Shown: positions 1 to 9,842, counted from the stretch's first letter. The stretch: DNA of 64,000 nt from Methanosarcina baikalica (GCF_031461075.1 NZ_JAVKPK010000007.1:7996-71995); one strand, 5' to 3'. Numbers and translations: made by a program. The notes: generated from the letters alone by a model not told the origin.

Positions 1-114
1 GCCCAGAACCGTAATACCAGCGGAGTCATATCCACGGTACTCGAGTTTTTTGAGGGACTCTATAATAACAGATGCAGCAGAATTCTCCCCTGCATATCCT
101 ACGATTCCACACAT
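1..114 (-). CDS. glmS: Glutamine-fructose-6-phosphate aminotransferase, N-terminus (partial)
   Basis: The frame begins with ATG at 114 and runs off the left edge, so only 38 residues are present. It starts Met-Cys-Gly-Ile-Val-Gly-Tyr, where Cys2 is the N-terminal nucleophile of class II glutamine amidotransferases, and contains EYRGYDSAG, typical of GlmS. GlmS makes glucosamine-6-phosphate from fructose-6-phosphate and glutamine in the cytoplasm. An AAGGGGT ribosome site lies just upstream. The gene follows the GlmU-like gene by 19 bases on the same strand, which fits a UDP-GlcNAc precursor operon. Confidence 0.9.
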   Translation of the reverse strand, partial: MCGIVGYAGENSAASVIIESLKKLEYRGYDSAGITVLG

Positions 115-133
115 TTTTTTACCCCTTTTGAAA

Positions 134-1351
134 TTAAAGAACTACCGAATGACGGGACAGATCTCTGTATATGGTATTTCCAGATTCTACCTGGCAGTCG
201 ACAGCTATAGTTACTCCGGCTTTCACAAGTACGCTGTTCCCGATCCGATTATCGTCTCCAAATATGGTACCGAGTCTGGGGGCTCGATGAAGAGTTTTAT
301 TCATAGTGATCAACAGACCTTCTTTTTCTTCAACAAAGAAACCTGAGCCAATTGTATTATTGCTTCCAATTATGGAATTGGAGATCTGCCCGTGCGAGTA
401 TATCCTGCAGTCATTCATTATTATACTATTCTGGATCTCGGTAAATGACCTGATCGATACGTTGTCTCCTATTGTTGTGGAGGGCAGGATAACAACATTG
501 GGGCCTATATCGCAATTGTCTCCTATAACAACAGGACCTACAATGTAAGTTCCGGAGCGAATCCTTGTGTTTTTTCCTATTGCTACCTTTCCCCGAATTA
601 CAACTCCTTCTTCCACTTCTCCTTCAACCTTCAGATTCCTGGAGGAATTTAACACTATGGCATTTGCTTTTAACAGATCCCAGGAATGGACAGCATCCAG
701 CCATTTTGATTCTGTCGGGACGGAAGTAACTGTTTTTCCCTCGTCTATCATAATCTGCAGAGTATCAGTTATTGCATACTCTCCATTTTCGGATATCGGG
801 GTTTTTTCGATGGTTTCAAAGATCTGCGGCGTAAAAACATAAATTCCGGTATTTACAATACGGCTCAGATCTCCGGGCCTTTTTTCCAGGATCCTTGTAA
901 CTTTATTTTTTTCTTTAAGAACCACACCGTAACCTGCCGTCTCTTCCATCCTCACTGTTAGAAGGCTTGCGACTCCACCGTAATTCTTAATGAGATCGGC
1001 TATAGTTTTTGGTTCAACCAGATTATCTCCGTTCAGCACTAGAAATTCTGAGTCTTCGGGGCCGATAAATTTCTTTGCCTGTTCAATTGCGTGTGCAGTG
1101 CCAAGCTGAGCTTTCTGTTCTACATATCTAATTTTCACCCCGAAGTTCAGCCCGTCTTCAAAATAGTCCATTATTCGTTCTTTTTCATATCCGACAATCA
1201 ATATAATATCGGTTATCCCATTTTTTTCAAGCGAAGCTATGACATGCTCCAGAATGGGCCTGTTGGCGATAGGAAGCATTACTTTTGAACGAGTAAGAGT
1301 GAGAGGTCTGCAGCGCAACCCTTCTCCGGCTGCAAGGATAATAGCTTTCAT
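134..1351 (-). CDS. Bifunctional sugar-1-phosphate nucleotidyltransferase/acetyltransferase (GlmU-like)
   Basis: A 405-residue protein. The N-terminal half is a nucleotidyltransferase with the signature LAAGEGLRCRPLTLTRSKVM at residues 6-25. Family members usually have PK before the Met, here SK. The acceptor-side motif LNGDNL follows near residue 105. The C-terminal half (about 245-400) is a left-handed beta helix with repeated hexapeptides such as IGDNCDIGPN. Archaeal proteins of this build make UDP-GlcNAc from glucosamine-1-phosphate, acetylating and then uridylating it. The neighbour glmS supports that role over dTDP-glucose synthesis, though substrate cannot be read from the sequence alone. 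Confidence 0.82.
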   Translation of the reverse strand: MKAIILAAGEGLRCRPLTLTRSKVMLPIANRPILEHVIASLEKNGITDIILIVGYEKERIMDYFEDGLNFGVKIRYVEQKAQLGTAHAIEQAKKFIGPEDSEFLVLNGDNLVEPKTIADLIKNYGGVASLLTVRMEETAGYGVVLKEKNKVTRILEKRPGDLSRIVNTGIYVFTPQIFETIEKTPISENGEYAITDTLQIMIDEGKTVTSVPTESKWLDAVHSWDLLKANAIVLNSSRNLKVEGEVEEGVVIRGKVAIGKNTRIRSGTYIVGPVVIGDNCDIGPNVVILPSTTIGDNVSIRSFTEIQNSIIMNDCRIYSHGQISNSIIGSNNTIGSGFFVEEKEGLLITMNKTLHRAPRLGTIFGDDNRIGNSVLVKAGVTIAVDCQVESGNTIYRDLSRHSVVL

Positions 1352-2516
1352 AGATTTAAAGATCCTTTTTTAGAATTTATACATTACCTTCGAAAGTCTA
1401 AACAGAATAATTTAATCTAAATATATACTGGATGTTATGCCTGTATAAGGGATAACCTACAATAAAAAAGTAATCTCTGTATAATTAAAAAATAAGTTTA
1501 TCCATACAAGGTAAACAGCTCCAGAACATAAGCCGGATAAACTCCGAAATTAGGCCTTCCTCCTACTTTTCCAGCTTTTTTCCAGCAAATCTGAAGACTA
1601 TGAGGGCAGGAATATTAGAAGCCCGATAAAAATCGTGTTATTCAAGCTTTTTCGAGACTGGGGGCCTGCAGACCTGAGCCGTAGCTCAGGAAATAATTAA
1701 TACATTAACAATATTTGTAGATCGTTGTTTCTGACAGGATTCTATTTAAGGTTGTATCTTTTACAGGGCATCTTTGTCTTTTTTTCAGAGTCTGCAAAAG
1801 TATTTAATTTATAACCCAGAGAGACATTTCCTGCATTTTATACCTTACACGTCTTAACAATTGAGAGTCAGGGCAACTTCGTAAAGATTGGTTTATATCG
1901 AGATTTCGATTTACTGTTCAATATTTAATATAGTAATTACCAAATTAGTTGATAACCCCGAAGATGAATCCCCGCCAGCATAGGAAAAGTTGTGCTCGCG
2001 TTTCCTTTATTCCGGGTTGCAGGTGCTTTGCATGGTTGTAGAGTCTTGAGTAAATTAGGTATAAATGTGTACGTTAGAAACTATAAGTCACGCCCTTCCA
2101 GGAAAATCCCTGAGGACATCTCTCAAGGATTTCAGCAGGACACGTATGAGTAGACAAACAAGATATTTTTCATAAATAAATTTAAGTATGGCTTGAGAAC
2201 ATAGGTCTATTAAAAGAAACTTCAAATGAAACGTTGAAATAATTTTGAAGTGAAAATCAAGCCGGAAGCGGTTAGTATTTCTTTGGGAAATATGAAAGCA
2301 GCCTGGAAAAATAAATATTCCCTACAAGAAGAGTGAATTTTAGAGACAAATTCTTTTTAGGGTTTTATCGTCCCTAAAACTAATCATTCAGGCATGATTT
2401 CTTTCCTGAGATCAAATACTTTCACTCCGCTTTCCTCAGGTTTATATCATGTGGCGTTGTACTTTGGAACGCCTCTCTATACTATAAAGATAACCAAGAG
2501 GCTTGAGGTAGAAAGA
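1352..2516. other. Long noncoding interval
   Basis: About 1.16 kb of A+T-rich DNA with no convincing reading frame. It holds a hairpin at 1673-1690 (7-bp stem CCTGAGC, loop CGTA) whose function is unknown. TATA-like sequences before 2517 (tttatat near 2442 and tatactataaaga near 2478) are plausible promoter elements for the RPA gene. Confidence 0.5.
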
Positions 2517-3770
2517 ATGAAACAAACTGCAGAATCTATTAGAGACCGATTTTTAAAGCTTGGAATCGATGTGCCCCTCGAGGACATCGAAAGCAGACTC
2601 GACGAACTGATCACGAAATTCAAAGTTCCTTCCAACGAAGCCCAGCGCAGCGTGACCAATTACTTTTTGAAGAAATATTCCATTCCTAAAAATGAATTTT
2701 ACGTGAGGCAGGCTGAACCCCAACTTACCAAGATTGTGAACATCTCGGAAGACGGGCAATGGGCAAACCTTAAGGCAAAGGTTGCCCAGCTCTGGGAAAA
2801 TACTCACGAATCCATATCTCAGGTAGGGCTCCTGGGGGATGAAACAGGAATCATAAAGTTTACCGAATGGAAAAATGCTGAACTGCCTAAGCTTGAGCAG
2901 GGAGAGAGTTACCTCTTCAAGAGTGTTGTTGTAGGAGAGTACAATGGCAGGTTCCAGGTTCAGATTAACAAGAACAGTTCAGTAGAAAAGCTGGATGAAC
3001 CCATCGAGGTAGGGGGCGGGGATTTCACGCCGACTGCAAGAGAAGCAGAGCTCAGGAATATTGCCGATCTTATTGGTGGCCAGTGGGCTACAGTTAGAGG
3101 AAAAGTAGTCCAGCTCTGGGAAAACTCCCATGAATCGATTGAGCAGGCAGGGCTTTTAGGAGACCAGACAGGTGTTATCAAATTCACTAACTGGGCCAGT
3201 TCCGAACTTCCGGATATGGAAGAAGGCAAAAGCTACATGCTGAAAAATGTAGTTATCAATGAATGGGACGGCAAGGCTCAGATCCAGCTTAACAGGTCAA
3301 GTTCCATAGAAGAACTTGATGAAGATATCGAGGTCCGAACATCTACTTTCACATACTTCGGAGCAATGGTGGACATTCAAACCGGCTCAGGCCTTATAAA
3401 GCGCTGCCCCGAGTGCAAGAGGGCTCTGGCCAAGGGTGCCTGTGCAGAACACGGGAAAGTAAAGGGAGAATACGACCTCAGGATAAAAGCGGTCCTGGAT
3501 TCGGGATCCTCAACTCAGGATGCTCTGATTAACAGGGAACTTACCGAAGAGCTTACAGGACTTTCTCTCGATACTGCAATTGCAATGGCCGCAGATGCCC
3601 TTGACCCCGGAGTTGTGCTGGACAAACTGAAACACGAACTTGTGGGCAGATATTATACTGTCAGCGGGCACAAGCTTGACCGCTATATCCTTGTGGATTC
3701 GATTACTCCAAGGACTTCTCTGGACAGAGAGCTCCTTGAGGAAATGCTTACTGAACTGGAGGTGGAGTAA
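2517..3770 (+). CDS. Single-stranded DNA-binding replication protein A (RPA, two OB folds plus zinc finger)
   Basis: 417 residues from ATG 2517, chosen because a GAGGTAGAAAG ribosome site precedes it and the archaeal RPA sequence begins there; a longer frame from 2394 has no support. Two nearly repeated OB folds are visible: both contain an AxVAQLWENxHESI/KVVQLWENSHESI segment followed by GLLGD-TG-IKFT and a W-ELP segment. A C-terminal zinc finger follows (CPEC, then CAEH). Methanosarcina has several RPAs of this kind that bind ssDNA in replication and repair. The stop codon directly abuts the ATG of the partner gene. Confidence 0.9.
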   Translation: MKQTAESIRDRFLKLGIDVPLEDIESRLDELITKFKVPSNEAQRSVTNYFLKKYSIPKNEFYVRQAEPQLTKIVNISEDGQWANLKAKVAQLWENTHESISQVGLLGDETGIIKFTEWKNAELPKLEQGESYLFKSVVVGEYNGRFQVQINKNSSVEKLDEPIEVGGGDFTPTAREAELRNIADLIGGQWATVRGKVVQLWENSHESIEQAGLLGDQTGVIKFTNWASSELPDMEEGKSYMLKNVVINEWDGKAQIQLNRSSSIEELDEDIEVRTSTFTYFGAMVDIQTGSGLIKRCPECKRALAKGACAEHGKVKGEYDLRIKAVLDSGSSTQDALINRELTEELTGLSLDTAIAMAADALDPGVVLDKLKHELVGRYYTVSGHKLDRYILVDSITPRTSLDRELLEEMLTELEVE

Positions 3771-4340
3771 ATGACAGGCTTTTTCAGGGAAGTAGCCCGC
3801 AGGGTCTTTGCCCAGGAGCTGAAAGATTCGAACCTGACATCAAGGGATGAAAGTGACCAGTACGCACCACAGTATGTCCTAACCCCAACAGGAGCTAAAG
3901 TAAACCGCATCTTCCTTGTAGGCACACTTATAGAAAAAGAAGATATCGGAACCGACTCCGAATACTGGAGGGGAAGGGTTTCAGACCCAACAGGTTCCTT
4001 CCTAGTCTATGCCGGACAGTACCAGCCCGAAGCAGCCCAATTCCTTGCCGACTGCGAACTTCCAGCTTTTGTGGCAGTCGTGGGCAAAACCAGCACCTAT
4101 ACCACAGATGACGGTAATGTGTTGACCTCTATACGCCCAGAATCCATCCAGCAGGTAGACGGACTTGCCCGGGACCTCTGGGTACTCGATACCTCAAAGC
4201 AAACTCTTGAGAGGATAAGGGCAGTTGAGGCAGAGGAAGACCCGAACTCAAAACTTGCAAAAGAACACTACTCTACTGATACAGATTATTACCGTGCAAT
4301 GATTAAAAAGGCTCTCGAGTCCCTTAAAGAAAGAGAATAA
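3771..4340 (+). CDS. RPA-associated OB-fold protein
   Basis: 189 residues, ATG immediately after the RPA stop (TAAATG), so translation is almost certainly coupled. It begins TGFFREVARRVFAQEL and contains an OB-like core (VNRIFLVGTLIEKEDIG, then WRGRVSDPTGSFLVYAGQYQ) typical of the archaeal RPA-associated protein family (COG3390). These proteins are thought to work with their linked RPA in ssDNA binding. The C-terminus is charged and helical. No zinc motif is visible. Confidence 0.8.
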   Translation: MTGFFREVARRVFAQELKDSNLTSRDESDQYAPQYVLTPTGAKVNRIFLVGTLIEKEDIGTDSEYWRGRVSDPTGSFLVYAGQYQPEAAQFLADCELPAFVAVVGKTSTYTTDDGNVLTSIRPESIQQVDGLARDLWVLDTSKQTLERIRAVEAEEDPNSKLAKEHYSTDTDYYRAMIKKALESLKERE

Positions 4341-4745
4341 GAATTAAATAATAGATAAACGAAGGGGAAAACCCCTTAATTTTTTTCAAATTTTGAAATT
4401 TTTTCCTTTTTGGGTTTTCCGGAAATTTTTGTATCTCTTGATTCCTTCTTTTTTATTATCCTTTATTCATCTTCTTCGTATTCTTTTCCCAAATTTCTCT
4501 CCTTATTCTCCATTTAAACCTCCATTTTACCCGGATTTGTACATTTACATTTCTCGGGTTGATTTAACATTTTGATTGATTAGCAAATATTTTTATTTAT
4601 ACTGTCTTTGGACAAAAAGAGGCAAAATATAGATAAATAAACGAGACATGATATAAAATGAGGAATATGTGTTTGAATGCGAATTATGTGTTCGAATGCG
4701 AATTAACGATAAAATAATCAAGAAATTGAAATGTGAGATGATCCT
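4341..4745. other. Noncoding interval with T-rich tract
   Basis: A T-rich stretch directly follows the RPA operon (4370-4480), consistent with an archaeal transcription stop. A short direct repeat, gtgtttgaatgcgaatta-like, occurs twice at 4668-4705. No gene is seen. Confidence 0.45.
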
Positions 4746-4967
4746 GTGAAAACCTATCTTCTGGTCTGGTTCAGCAGTGAAGGTGCCCGTCCATCAGAGA
4801 TTAATCGAAGACTGACGTCTCTGGGTTTCGAACCCATGCAAGGTAGCTACGATTTTATATATAATTGGAATAGCAACGTTAGTGTAGAGAAGGTTCTCGA
4901 GTTTGGGGATAAGGTATACTTGAGCCTTCAGGGCACAGGTGTAATGTTCAAACTGGAGACAATGTGA
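4746..4967 (+). CDS. Small conserved-looking hypothetical protein
   Basis: 73 residues from a GTG start with a GAGATGAT-like ribosome site. The sequence (MKTYLLVWFSSEGARPSEIN and a second half predicted as alpha/beta) has normal codon use and looks like a folded small domain: beta strand, helix, strand, then a helix VEKVLEFGDKVYLSL. I do not recognise a family. It is followed within 50 bases by a miniature transposon relic. Confidence 0.55.
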   Translation: MKTYLLVWFSSEGARPSEINRRLTSLGFEPMQGSYDFIYNWNSNVSVEKVLEFGDKVYLSLQGTGVMFKLETM

Positions 4968-5011
4968 ACTGGTAGAACTCGCAAAAATAAAGTGCGTGAG
5001 ACCTCACTTAG

Positions 5012-5134
5012 CTAAGGGCTTATTAGAAATAAGTCGGTAACAATTATTTTGGAACCAAATCGAGGAAGCTGCATATGAGAATAGTTAAGTACGGTGTAAA
5101 AATGTACCTACATTATTTCGTGACTGGTCCTGAG
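5012..5134. mobile_element. MITE copy A (about 125 bp, degenerate)
   Basis: Matches three other copies in this window at 19576, 23992 and 63509. It starts ctaaggg, contains caattattttggaaccaaat, and ends catttcg-like sequence and ggtcctgag. This copy is the most diverged: the terminal repeats are decayed, so it is an old insertion. Confidence 0.75.
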
Positions 5135-5236
5135 CATGTGCCGGAACTCAGGCAATAAATAAACCGGTATTTAAAATTATTATTCAGGCGTAATTGAGGA
5201 TATAATTCTTTTTCAGGCCTATCTCTGTAAGTCCGG

Positions 5237-5797
5237 TCAGACCTTTTTTTCATCCAGGCCTTCTTCCTGATTACGTTTTTTCAGGGCATCCCGGAACTTT
5301 AGATATCCGCAGGTGTCCCCTTCAAGAGGAATTATCCTGCCGCTAACATTCCCTTTTTCAATAATCAGTTCCACAACACTCGGATTTGACATCCTGGGTT
5401 TGGTAGGAGAGCCCGGACAAACAAGAACAACATCCCTTTTCTCAATTAAAGGACGGTGCAGGTGCCCGAAAATCAGGATGTCTACTTCCATTTCTTTTGC
5501 AAGGTAACCCTGCGCAGTCGTATCAGTTACCGAAAGTCCTCCTTCATGCACCACTCCGATTTTTACCCCTTCAACTTCGAATTTCAGCCTCTCGGGAAGG
5601 AGCTGCTTAAGATCGGAAGCATCATCATTTCCGAAAACAGCTTTCAATTTTCCGCTGGCGTTGAAAGCCTGATAGGCCTCCATAGTACTGAAGTCCCCTG
5701 CATGGACGATAAGGTCAGACTCTTCAAGAAGTGTTTGAAGTTGCGGGGGAATTTCCCTGGTTTTCAGATGAGTGTCGGAAAGTGCAATCAGCTTCAT
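5237..5797 (-). CDS. YfcE/MJ0936-type metallophosphodiesterase
   Basis: 186 residues from ATG 5797, picked because GAGGAGAT sits 6 bases upstream; a start at 5812 would lie before that site. Calcineurin-like phosphoesterase motifs are seen in order: ALSDTHL (metal ligands D and H), HAGDFS, FGNDD, VVHEG and FGHLHRP. In this family two metal ions, often Mn or Ni, hydrolyse phosphodiesters such as cyclic nucleotides; the natural substrate is unknown. It is monocistronic as far as the sequence shows. Confidence 0.88.
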   Translation of the reverse strand: MKLIALSDTHLKTREIPPQLQTLLEESDLIVHAGDFSTMEAYQAFNASGKLKAVFGNDDASDLKQLLPERLKFEVEGVKIGVVHEGGLSVTDTTAQGYLAKEMEVDILIFGHLHRPLIEKRDVVLVCPGSPTKPRMSNPSVVELIIEKGNVSGRIIPLEGDTCGYLKFRDALKKRNQEEGLDEKKV

Positions 5798-6191
5798 GGA
5801 AAATCTCCTCATTATATTAATAAAATATGCTCTATAGATAAAAATATGCAGTTAAACGCGACAAAACTGAAATAACTGGCAACTGACAATTATTCTGGAA
5901 AATATAGTCATTCGGGAAAAATTCTGAGAAAAATTATCCGTTAACTGACAATCTGTTTGGAAAATAAAAGCTTCTTACCCGGGGGTTCGGATCTGTGTTT
6001 AAGAAGGTAATCAACTACAGGGCAAAAATACAATAAACAAGGTACATAAGGCCTTGTATGGATAAGAAAGTAACGAATAATATAACAAATATTGTAGAAG
6101 TATGGCTTTTATCCCTACCTGCCACCTTCTGTCTTCGCCGGAAGCTGCCGAGGAAGGGAATTACGGCCCCATTGTAAAAAGTCAGAAGAAA
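5798..6191. other. Noncoding interval
   Basis: About 390 bases between two minus-strand genes. Nothing recognised beyond A+T-rich promoter-like sequence for the phosphodiesterase. Confidence 0.4.
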
Positions 6192-6983
6192 TTACTCGAG
6201 TGTCAGGTCTACGAGTTCGTACTCCAGATTCTCGGTTTCCAACCTGTTAAGGAGAGAAGCAACCTGCTCATCCACTGAAACCACAAGGGATGATAAACCG
6301 TGGTATGCAGCCTCGATAACTGACTCATTGGTTCCGAACATAACATTCGGGCTTACGCCTATCTTGCGCAGAGCGATAAGCGCTTCTACACCGATAGCTG
6401 CTATATAGGGTTTAGAGCTTGCCAATGGTTTCAGGCGCTCGATATCCACCTTTCTTGACCCTCCGCGCTCAATCCTTGGAACCTTGCAGATTGTAATTGT
6501 CGCATTTTCCAGGTCGATCAGGCCTTTGAGGCTGGTTACTCCTACATCATCCCCTGCGGCTGCATCGGATATGACAGTGCCTGATGCACCTGTCTTTTCC
6601 GTGCTGCTTACGTACAGGAGTCCTTTTTCCATTTTCAGGTAAACCTGCTGGCCTTCTTTTACATCCTCTTTTGTGATGGCTGTCCAGGTTGAAACATGAC
6701 TGATTATATCCTCCATAACAAAGCGAGCGTAACGCTTCATATCTACGGCATTTTCAAGAACCCATTCCACGCCTTCTTTTGTGATCCTGTACCTGACGCG
6801 GCCCTCAGTAACAATCAGCCCATCATTTACAAGCTCCTTGATATATTCCGAAACTGCCTGGGGGGTTATTCCGATTTTAGCGGCAATTTCCTTTTGTCTG
6901 ACATTGGGCTGGTGGGCTGCAACTTCAATAAGGACCTGAAACTTGGTTACTCCACTTTTAGTCTGGAGGATTTTAATCATCAA
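6192..6983 (-). CDS. Winged-helix regulator with C-terminal ligand-type domain
   Basis: 263 residues. Residues 20-75 form a winged helix: VRQKEIAAKIGITPQAVSEY is the helix-turn-helix and LIVTEGRVRYRITKEG the wing. Residues 110-263 form an alpha/beta domain with VYLKMEKGLLYVS and a Rossmann-like C-terminal part (AIGVEALIALRKIG, LSSLVVSVDEQVASLL), perhaps for ligand sensing. It is an archaeal regulator of unknown target. Its ATG overlaps the stop of the upstream ArsR-like gene by 4 bases, so the two are one transcript and probably cooperate. Confidence 0.8.
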   Translation of the reverse strand: MMIKILQTKSGVTKFQVLIEVAAHQPNVRQKEIAAKIGITPQAVSEYIKELVNDGLIVTEGRVRYRITKEGVEWVLENAVDMKRYARFVMEDIISHVSTWTAITKEDVKEGQQVYLKMEKGLLYVSSTEKTGASGTVISDAAAGDDVGVTSLKGLIDLENATITICKVPRIERGGSRKVDIERLKPLASSKPYIAAIGVEALIALRKIGVSPNVMFGTNESVIEAAYHGLSSLVVSVDEQVASLLNRLETENLEYELVDLTLE

Positions 6984-7501
6984 TCGTAATTCTCCTCGAC
7001 ATCTTCAATTAATTTTAACCTTTGTCCCATTACCGAAAGCCTTTCAGACCGTCTGGCAACAGCACAGATATAGAACGGGTTTTTATTAAGGGCACGCGTG
7101 AGATTGCTCATAGAGGTATTACCTTCTTCTACCAGCCTTTCCAGTTCTTCCATGGCATCTTTGACCTCCTCGTATGGCTTGAAGGTCAGCATAATGATAT
7201 CGCTAAGATCTTCAAAAGAACACTGAAAGTTAACCTGAACCTTGGAATAGGAGCTGTGGTATTCTTTGGAGGGTTTTTGTCCTGCCTCGGGAACTCTCCA
7301 CTGGCTCTCAAGGAGCCCTGCTTTTTTCAGGATATGAAGGCTTTTTGATGAGTCTGTACCCATGAATTCGTCTATCTCTGTTCTGGTCATCCATTTGTTT
7401 GAAAGTGCATCGAATATCTTTTTGTGAGTTCTTGACCCAAAAGTCCTGAGTAATGGTACTAAATAGGAAGGATCGTTAATTATTCGAGTTCTTTTACCCA
7501 T
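6980..7501 (-). CDS. ArsR-like winged-helix protein
   Basis: 173 residues. The N-terminal 75 residues fit an ArsR-type winged helix: LRTFGSRTHKKIFDALSNKW, then TRTEIDEFMG and SLHILKKAGLL as recognition helix. The rest is mostly helical with a basic C-terminus (ARRSERLSVMGQRLKLI). No Cys pairs that would bind metal are visible. It leads a two-gene operon with the downstream regulator. Target unknown. Confidence 0.75.
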   Translation of the reverse strand: MGKRTRIINDPSYLVPLLRTFGSRTHKKIFDALSNKWMTRTEIDEFMGTDSSKSLHILKKAGLLESQWRVPEAGQKPSKEYHSSYSKVQVNFQCSFEDLSDIIMLTFKPYEEVKDAMEELERLVEEGNTSMSNLTRALNKNPFYICAVARRSERLSVMGQRLKLIEDVEENYD

Positions 7502-7564
7502 TTACTCTTCTCCTTCTCGTCTTATGTTATAAGCTTTCAAATATAATAAAGATTTGTAATGTGA

Positions 7565-8602
7565 TTACTCGTTATAACCGATATCAAGCCCTTCAGGCCC
7601 TTCCCAGTTAAAAACGGGGGCAATGCGCTTCTGTCCACGGCATTTTTCATGCAGGGCATGAGCAACGATCGGAAGAGCAATAGTAGCATCCACGAAAACC
7701 TGGACTTTTTTTGCTTGGGCTGCGATCTTTCCCCAGGAAACAGCTTCGTCAAAAGTACAACCTGAAAGTCCTCCCCAGTGTGGAGAGTCGGAAGTATACT
7801 GGATTGCATAATCATGCCCTCCAACATCCATTCCCAGGATAGAAGCTATTACTTCGGTCTGCTGGATAAAATTCTTTGGAACTCCGCCTCCAACATAGAC
7901 AACTCCGGTTTTTTCGGATTTTTCCACAATCTGCGTGATCTCATCAACATCTTTTATCTGGTCGATATCAAGTTTAAATCCTCTTCTTCTTGCAATGGTA
8001 AGCCCGATACCTATTGAACTGTCAGAAAGTGCAGGAACAAAGACCGGAATATTCTGCCTGTATGCACTCACTACTATAGAATCCTCTGACGCTCCACGCC
8101 TTACAAGTTCCTTTCCTAGCAGGTGAATGAACTCCCTTGATGAACAGGAAATTTCTCCGATTTCCTCTGCAAAATCGGCAATGAGGTTATCTGCGCTCCT
8201 GAATTCTTCTTCTACTGCAAAGACATCGTATATTCTGTCCACGCCGTGCTCGAAGAGTTTTTCGTCGTCAGCAAGATGGGAGCCCACATAATGCTTCTTG
8301 CCGAGGGCCTCGTGGGAATCATGGAACAGATTCGCCCCTGTGCTTACAAGGCAGTCTATCATCCTCTGCCGGATCATATAAGAAATAACCCTGCGCATGC
8401 CAGCAGGAACCATAGCTCCGGATAAGCCCATAAGCACTGTCATATTGTTTTCTTTTAGCATGTTATGCCAGGCCTGAACGGACTCGGCCAGTTTCCGTCC
8501 CTGGAAACCTGTTTTGAGCATTCCGTCCATCAATTCGCTTATAGACCTGTCCTTTACATCTATTGGTACGGTTGGGTTATCTGTGAATACATTAAGATGC
8601 AT
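7565..8602 (-). CDS. dhs: Deoxyhypusine synthase
   Basis: 345 residues from ATG 8602. That start has GGAG at proper distance, whereas the longer frame from 8662 has no ribosome site. Family motifs are clear: GLSGAMVPAGMR, an NLFHD segment, the SIG(I/L) region and, near the C-terminus, GGGVPKNFIQQ and SDSPHWGGLSG with EAVSWGK, which carries the catalytic lysine. The enzyme transfers the aminobutyl group of spermidine, using NAD, to a lysine of aIF5A. It lies next to arginine decarboxylase, the polyamine-pathway entry enzyme, on the same strand but with its own 320-base upstream spacer. Confidence 0.93.
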   Translation of the reverse strand: MHLNVFTDNPTVPIDVKDRSISELMDGMLKTGFQGRKLAESVQAWHNMLKENNMTVLMGLSGAMVPAGMRRVISYMIRQRMIDCLVSTGANLFHDSHEALGKKHYVGSHLADDEKLFEHGVDRIYDVFAVEEEFRSADNLIADFAEEIGEISCSSREFIHLLGKELVRRGASEDSIVVSAYRQNIPVFVPALSDSSIGIGLTIARRRGFKLDIDQIKDVDEITQIVEKSEKTGVVYVGGGVPKNFIQQTEVIASILGMDVGGHDYAIQYTSDSPHWGGLSGCTFDEAVSWGKIAAQAKKVQVFVDATIALPIVAHALHEKCRGQKRIAPVFNWEGPEGLDIGYNE

Positions 8603-8922
8603 ACCATTCTCCAAATAAACAGATAATGATAGTTTTGCCTGTAACTCCTGATGCTGCGGCATTCGGCAACAGGCGATAAGAAACGCAAATAGCGCTCTAA
8701 ATGATTATATAATTTTTATTAAATATCAATATATGTGGACCCTTTCACTGGAGGATTTGACAAAGATAAATTATTCCAGAGAGAAAATAATTCGCCGGGT
8801 TCAGGGGGGTTGAACCAGAAAGTAAAGAATATGAAATTGACAGATAAAGATCAGTTTTAATATCCTCAAAGTAATGTCCGTAGATAATCTCGGAAATAAA
8901 TGTGAGATTACCTGTTAAAGAT
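8603..8922. other. Spacer between pdaD and dhs
   Basis: 320 bases with a TATA-like stretch near 8706-8730 on the minus strand, suitable as the dhs promoter, and a small hairpin (ggttca / tgaacc) at about 8798-8816. No gene. Confidence 0.4.
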
Positions 8923-9420
8923 TCAGATTACAAAAACTGCTGCAGATACCACGGTCATCCAGTTTCCTTGCTCGTCTACGAAAGAGGACCTCGGAACGCT
9001 GAAGGTCCTGAGAGGCGCTTCATTTGCCCAGGTGGTATACATGTTTCTGGCAAGTTTCGCTGCATGTTCCCCTACGTCTTGTTCAGTTTCTCCAAAAACG
9101 TGAAACTCAGAGATGTAGCCGTGTTTATCTGAAATTTGAGGGAGTGCGCATCCCACCGATGTGCTTAGCGTCCTTCGTGGTTCATTGGAAGAAATTCTCG
9201 ACATCACGCAAAATACAATCTCCCCAGGATTCAATTCTTTTAAACCTTCCTCTCTGGATACTATCTCACAATTGGGAGGCAGGATAGAACTTACAGTGAC
9301 AAGATTAAATTTCTCAATGCCTGCATCTCGGAGTGCAACTTCAAATGATTCAAGATGTTCGGGGTGTGTACCAACTCCACTTGTAAAAAATACTTTCCTG
9401 GGAATTAATTTCGTAATCAT
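8923..9420 (-). CDS. pdaD: Pyruvoyl-dependent arginine decarboxylase
   Basis: 165 residues from ATG 9420, which has AAGGATGT upstream and begins MITKLIPRKVFFTSGVG, the usual family start; the longer frame from 9468 is unlikely. The self-cleavage site is visible as TVSSILPP: cleavage between Ser44 and Ser45 would give the beta chain and a pyruvoyl-capped alpha chain. The family Glu and the EPRRT-type loop are present. It converts arginine to agmatine for archaeal polyamine synthesis and tRNA agmatidine formation. It sits beside deoxyhypusine synthase. Confidence 0.93.
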   Translation of the reverse strand: MITKLIPRKVFFTSGVGTHPEHLESFEVALRDAGIEKFNLVTVSSILPPNCEIVSREEGLKELNPGEIVFCVMSRISSNEPRRTLSTSVGCALPQISDKHGYISEFHVFGETEQDVGEHAAKLARNMYTTWANEAPLRTFSVPRSSFVDEQGNWMTVVSAAVFVI

Positions 9421-9842
9421 CTTTACATCCTTGTGAAATAATAAATTGAAGCTTAATCCAGATGGCAATTATCATTTTTAAGTGTTGCCCTTCAATTTTG
9501 CTGGAAAGAAGCTCAATTCCTATTTATTTAGGAAATAATGAATATAAGAAAGTTTGAAAAATTCCTTTAATTTAAAGTTATCAGTTGCGTTCTAATTTTT
9601 ATGACCCCAACTCTTTCACAAGTTCTCTCATAAGCTTTATATTATGCAGGACAATTACATCGTGTATTACTTCCTGCAATTTTCTTGCTTACCTCTCTCA
9701 GGACAGAGAATAATCATGTCTTTTTCAAAATTTGCTGAAAAAGAAGGGCCTGTTTGTCCAATTGTCCTGGCAGAAATGACGTTCTTTCTGGCCTGAGGCC
9801 TGAAGAATCAACCAACAGCAACAAAACGTGATGTCGGTATAG
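9421..9842. other. Divergent spacer
   Basis: About 420 bases between minus-strand pdaD and a plus-strand gene. It should contain both promoters. A 26-codon frame at 9717 has no good ribosome site and is not called. Confidence 0.4.

Noticed and set aside
1673..1690. Hairpin with gtagctcagg, suggesting a tRNA
   Set aside because: Only a single 7-bp stem; no cloverleaf, T-arm or acceptor stem around it.
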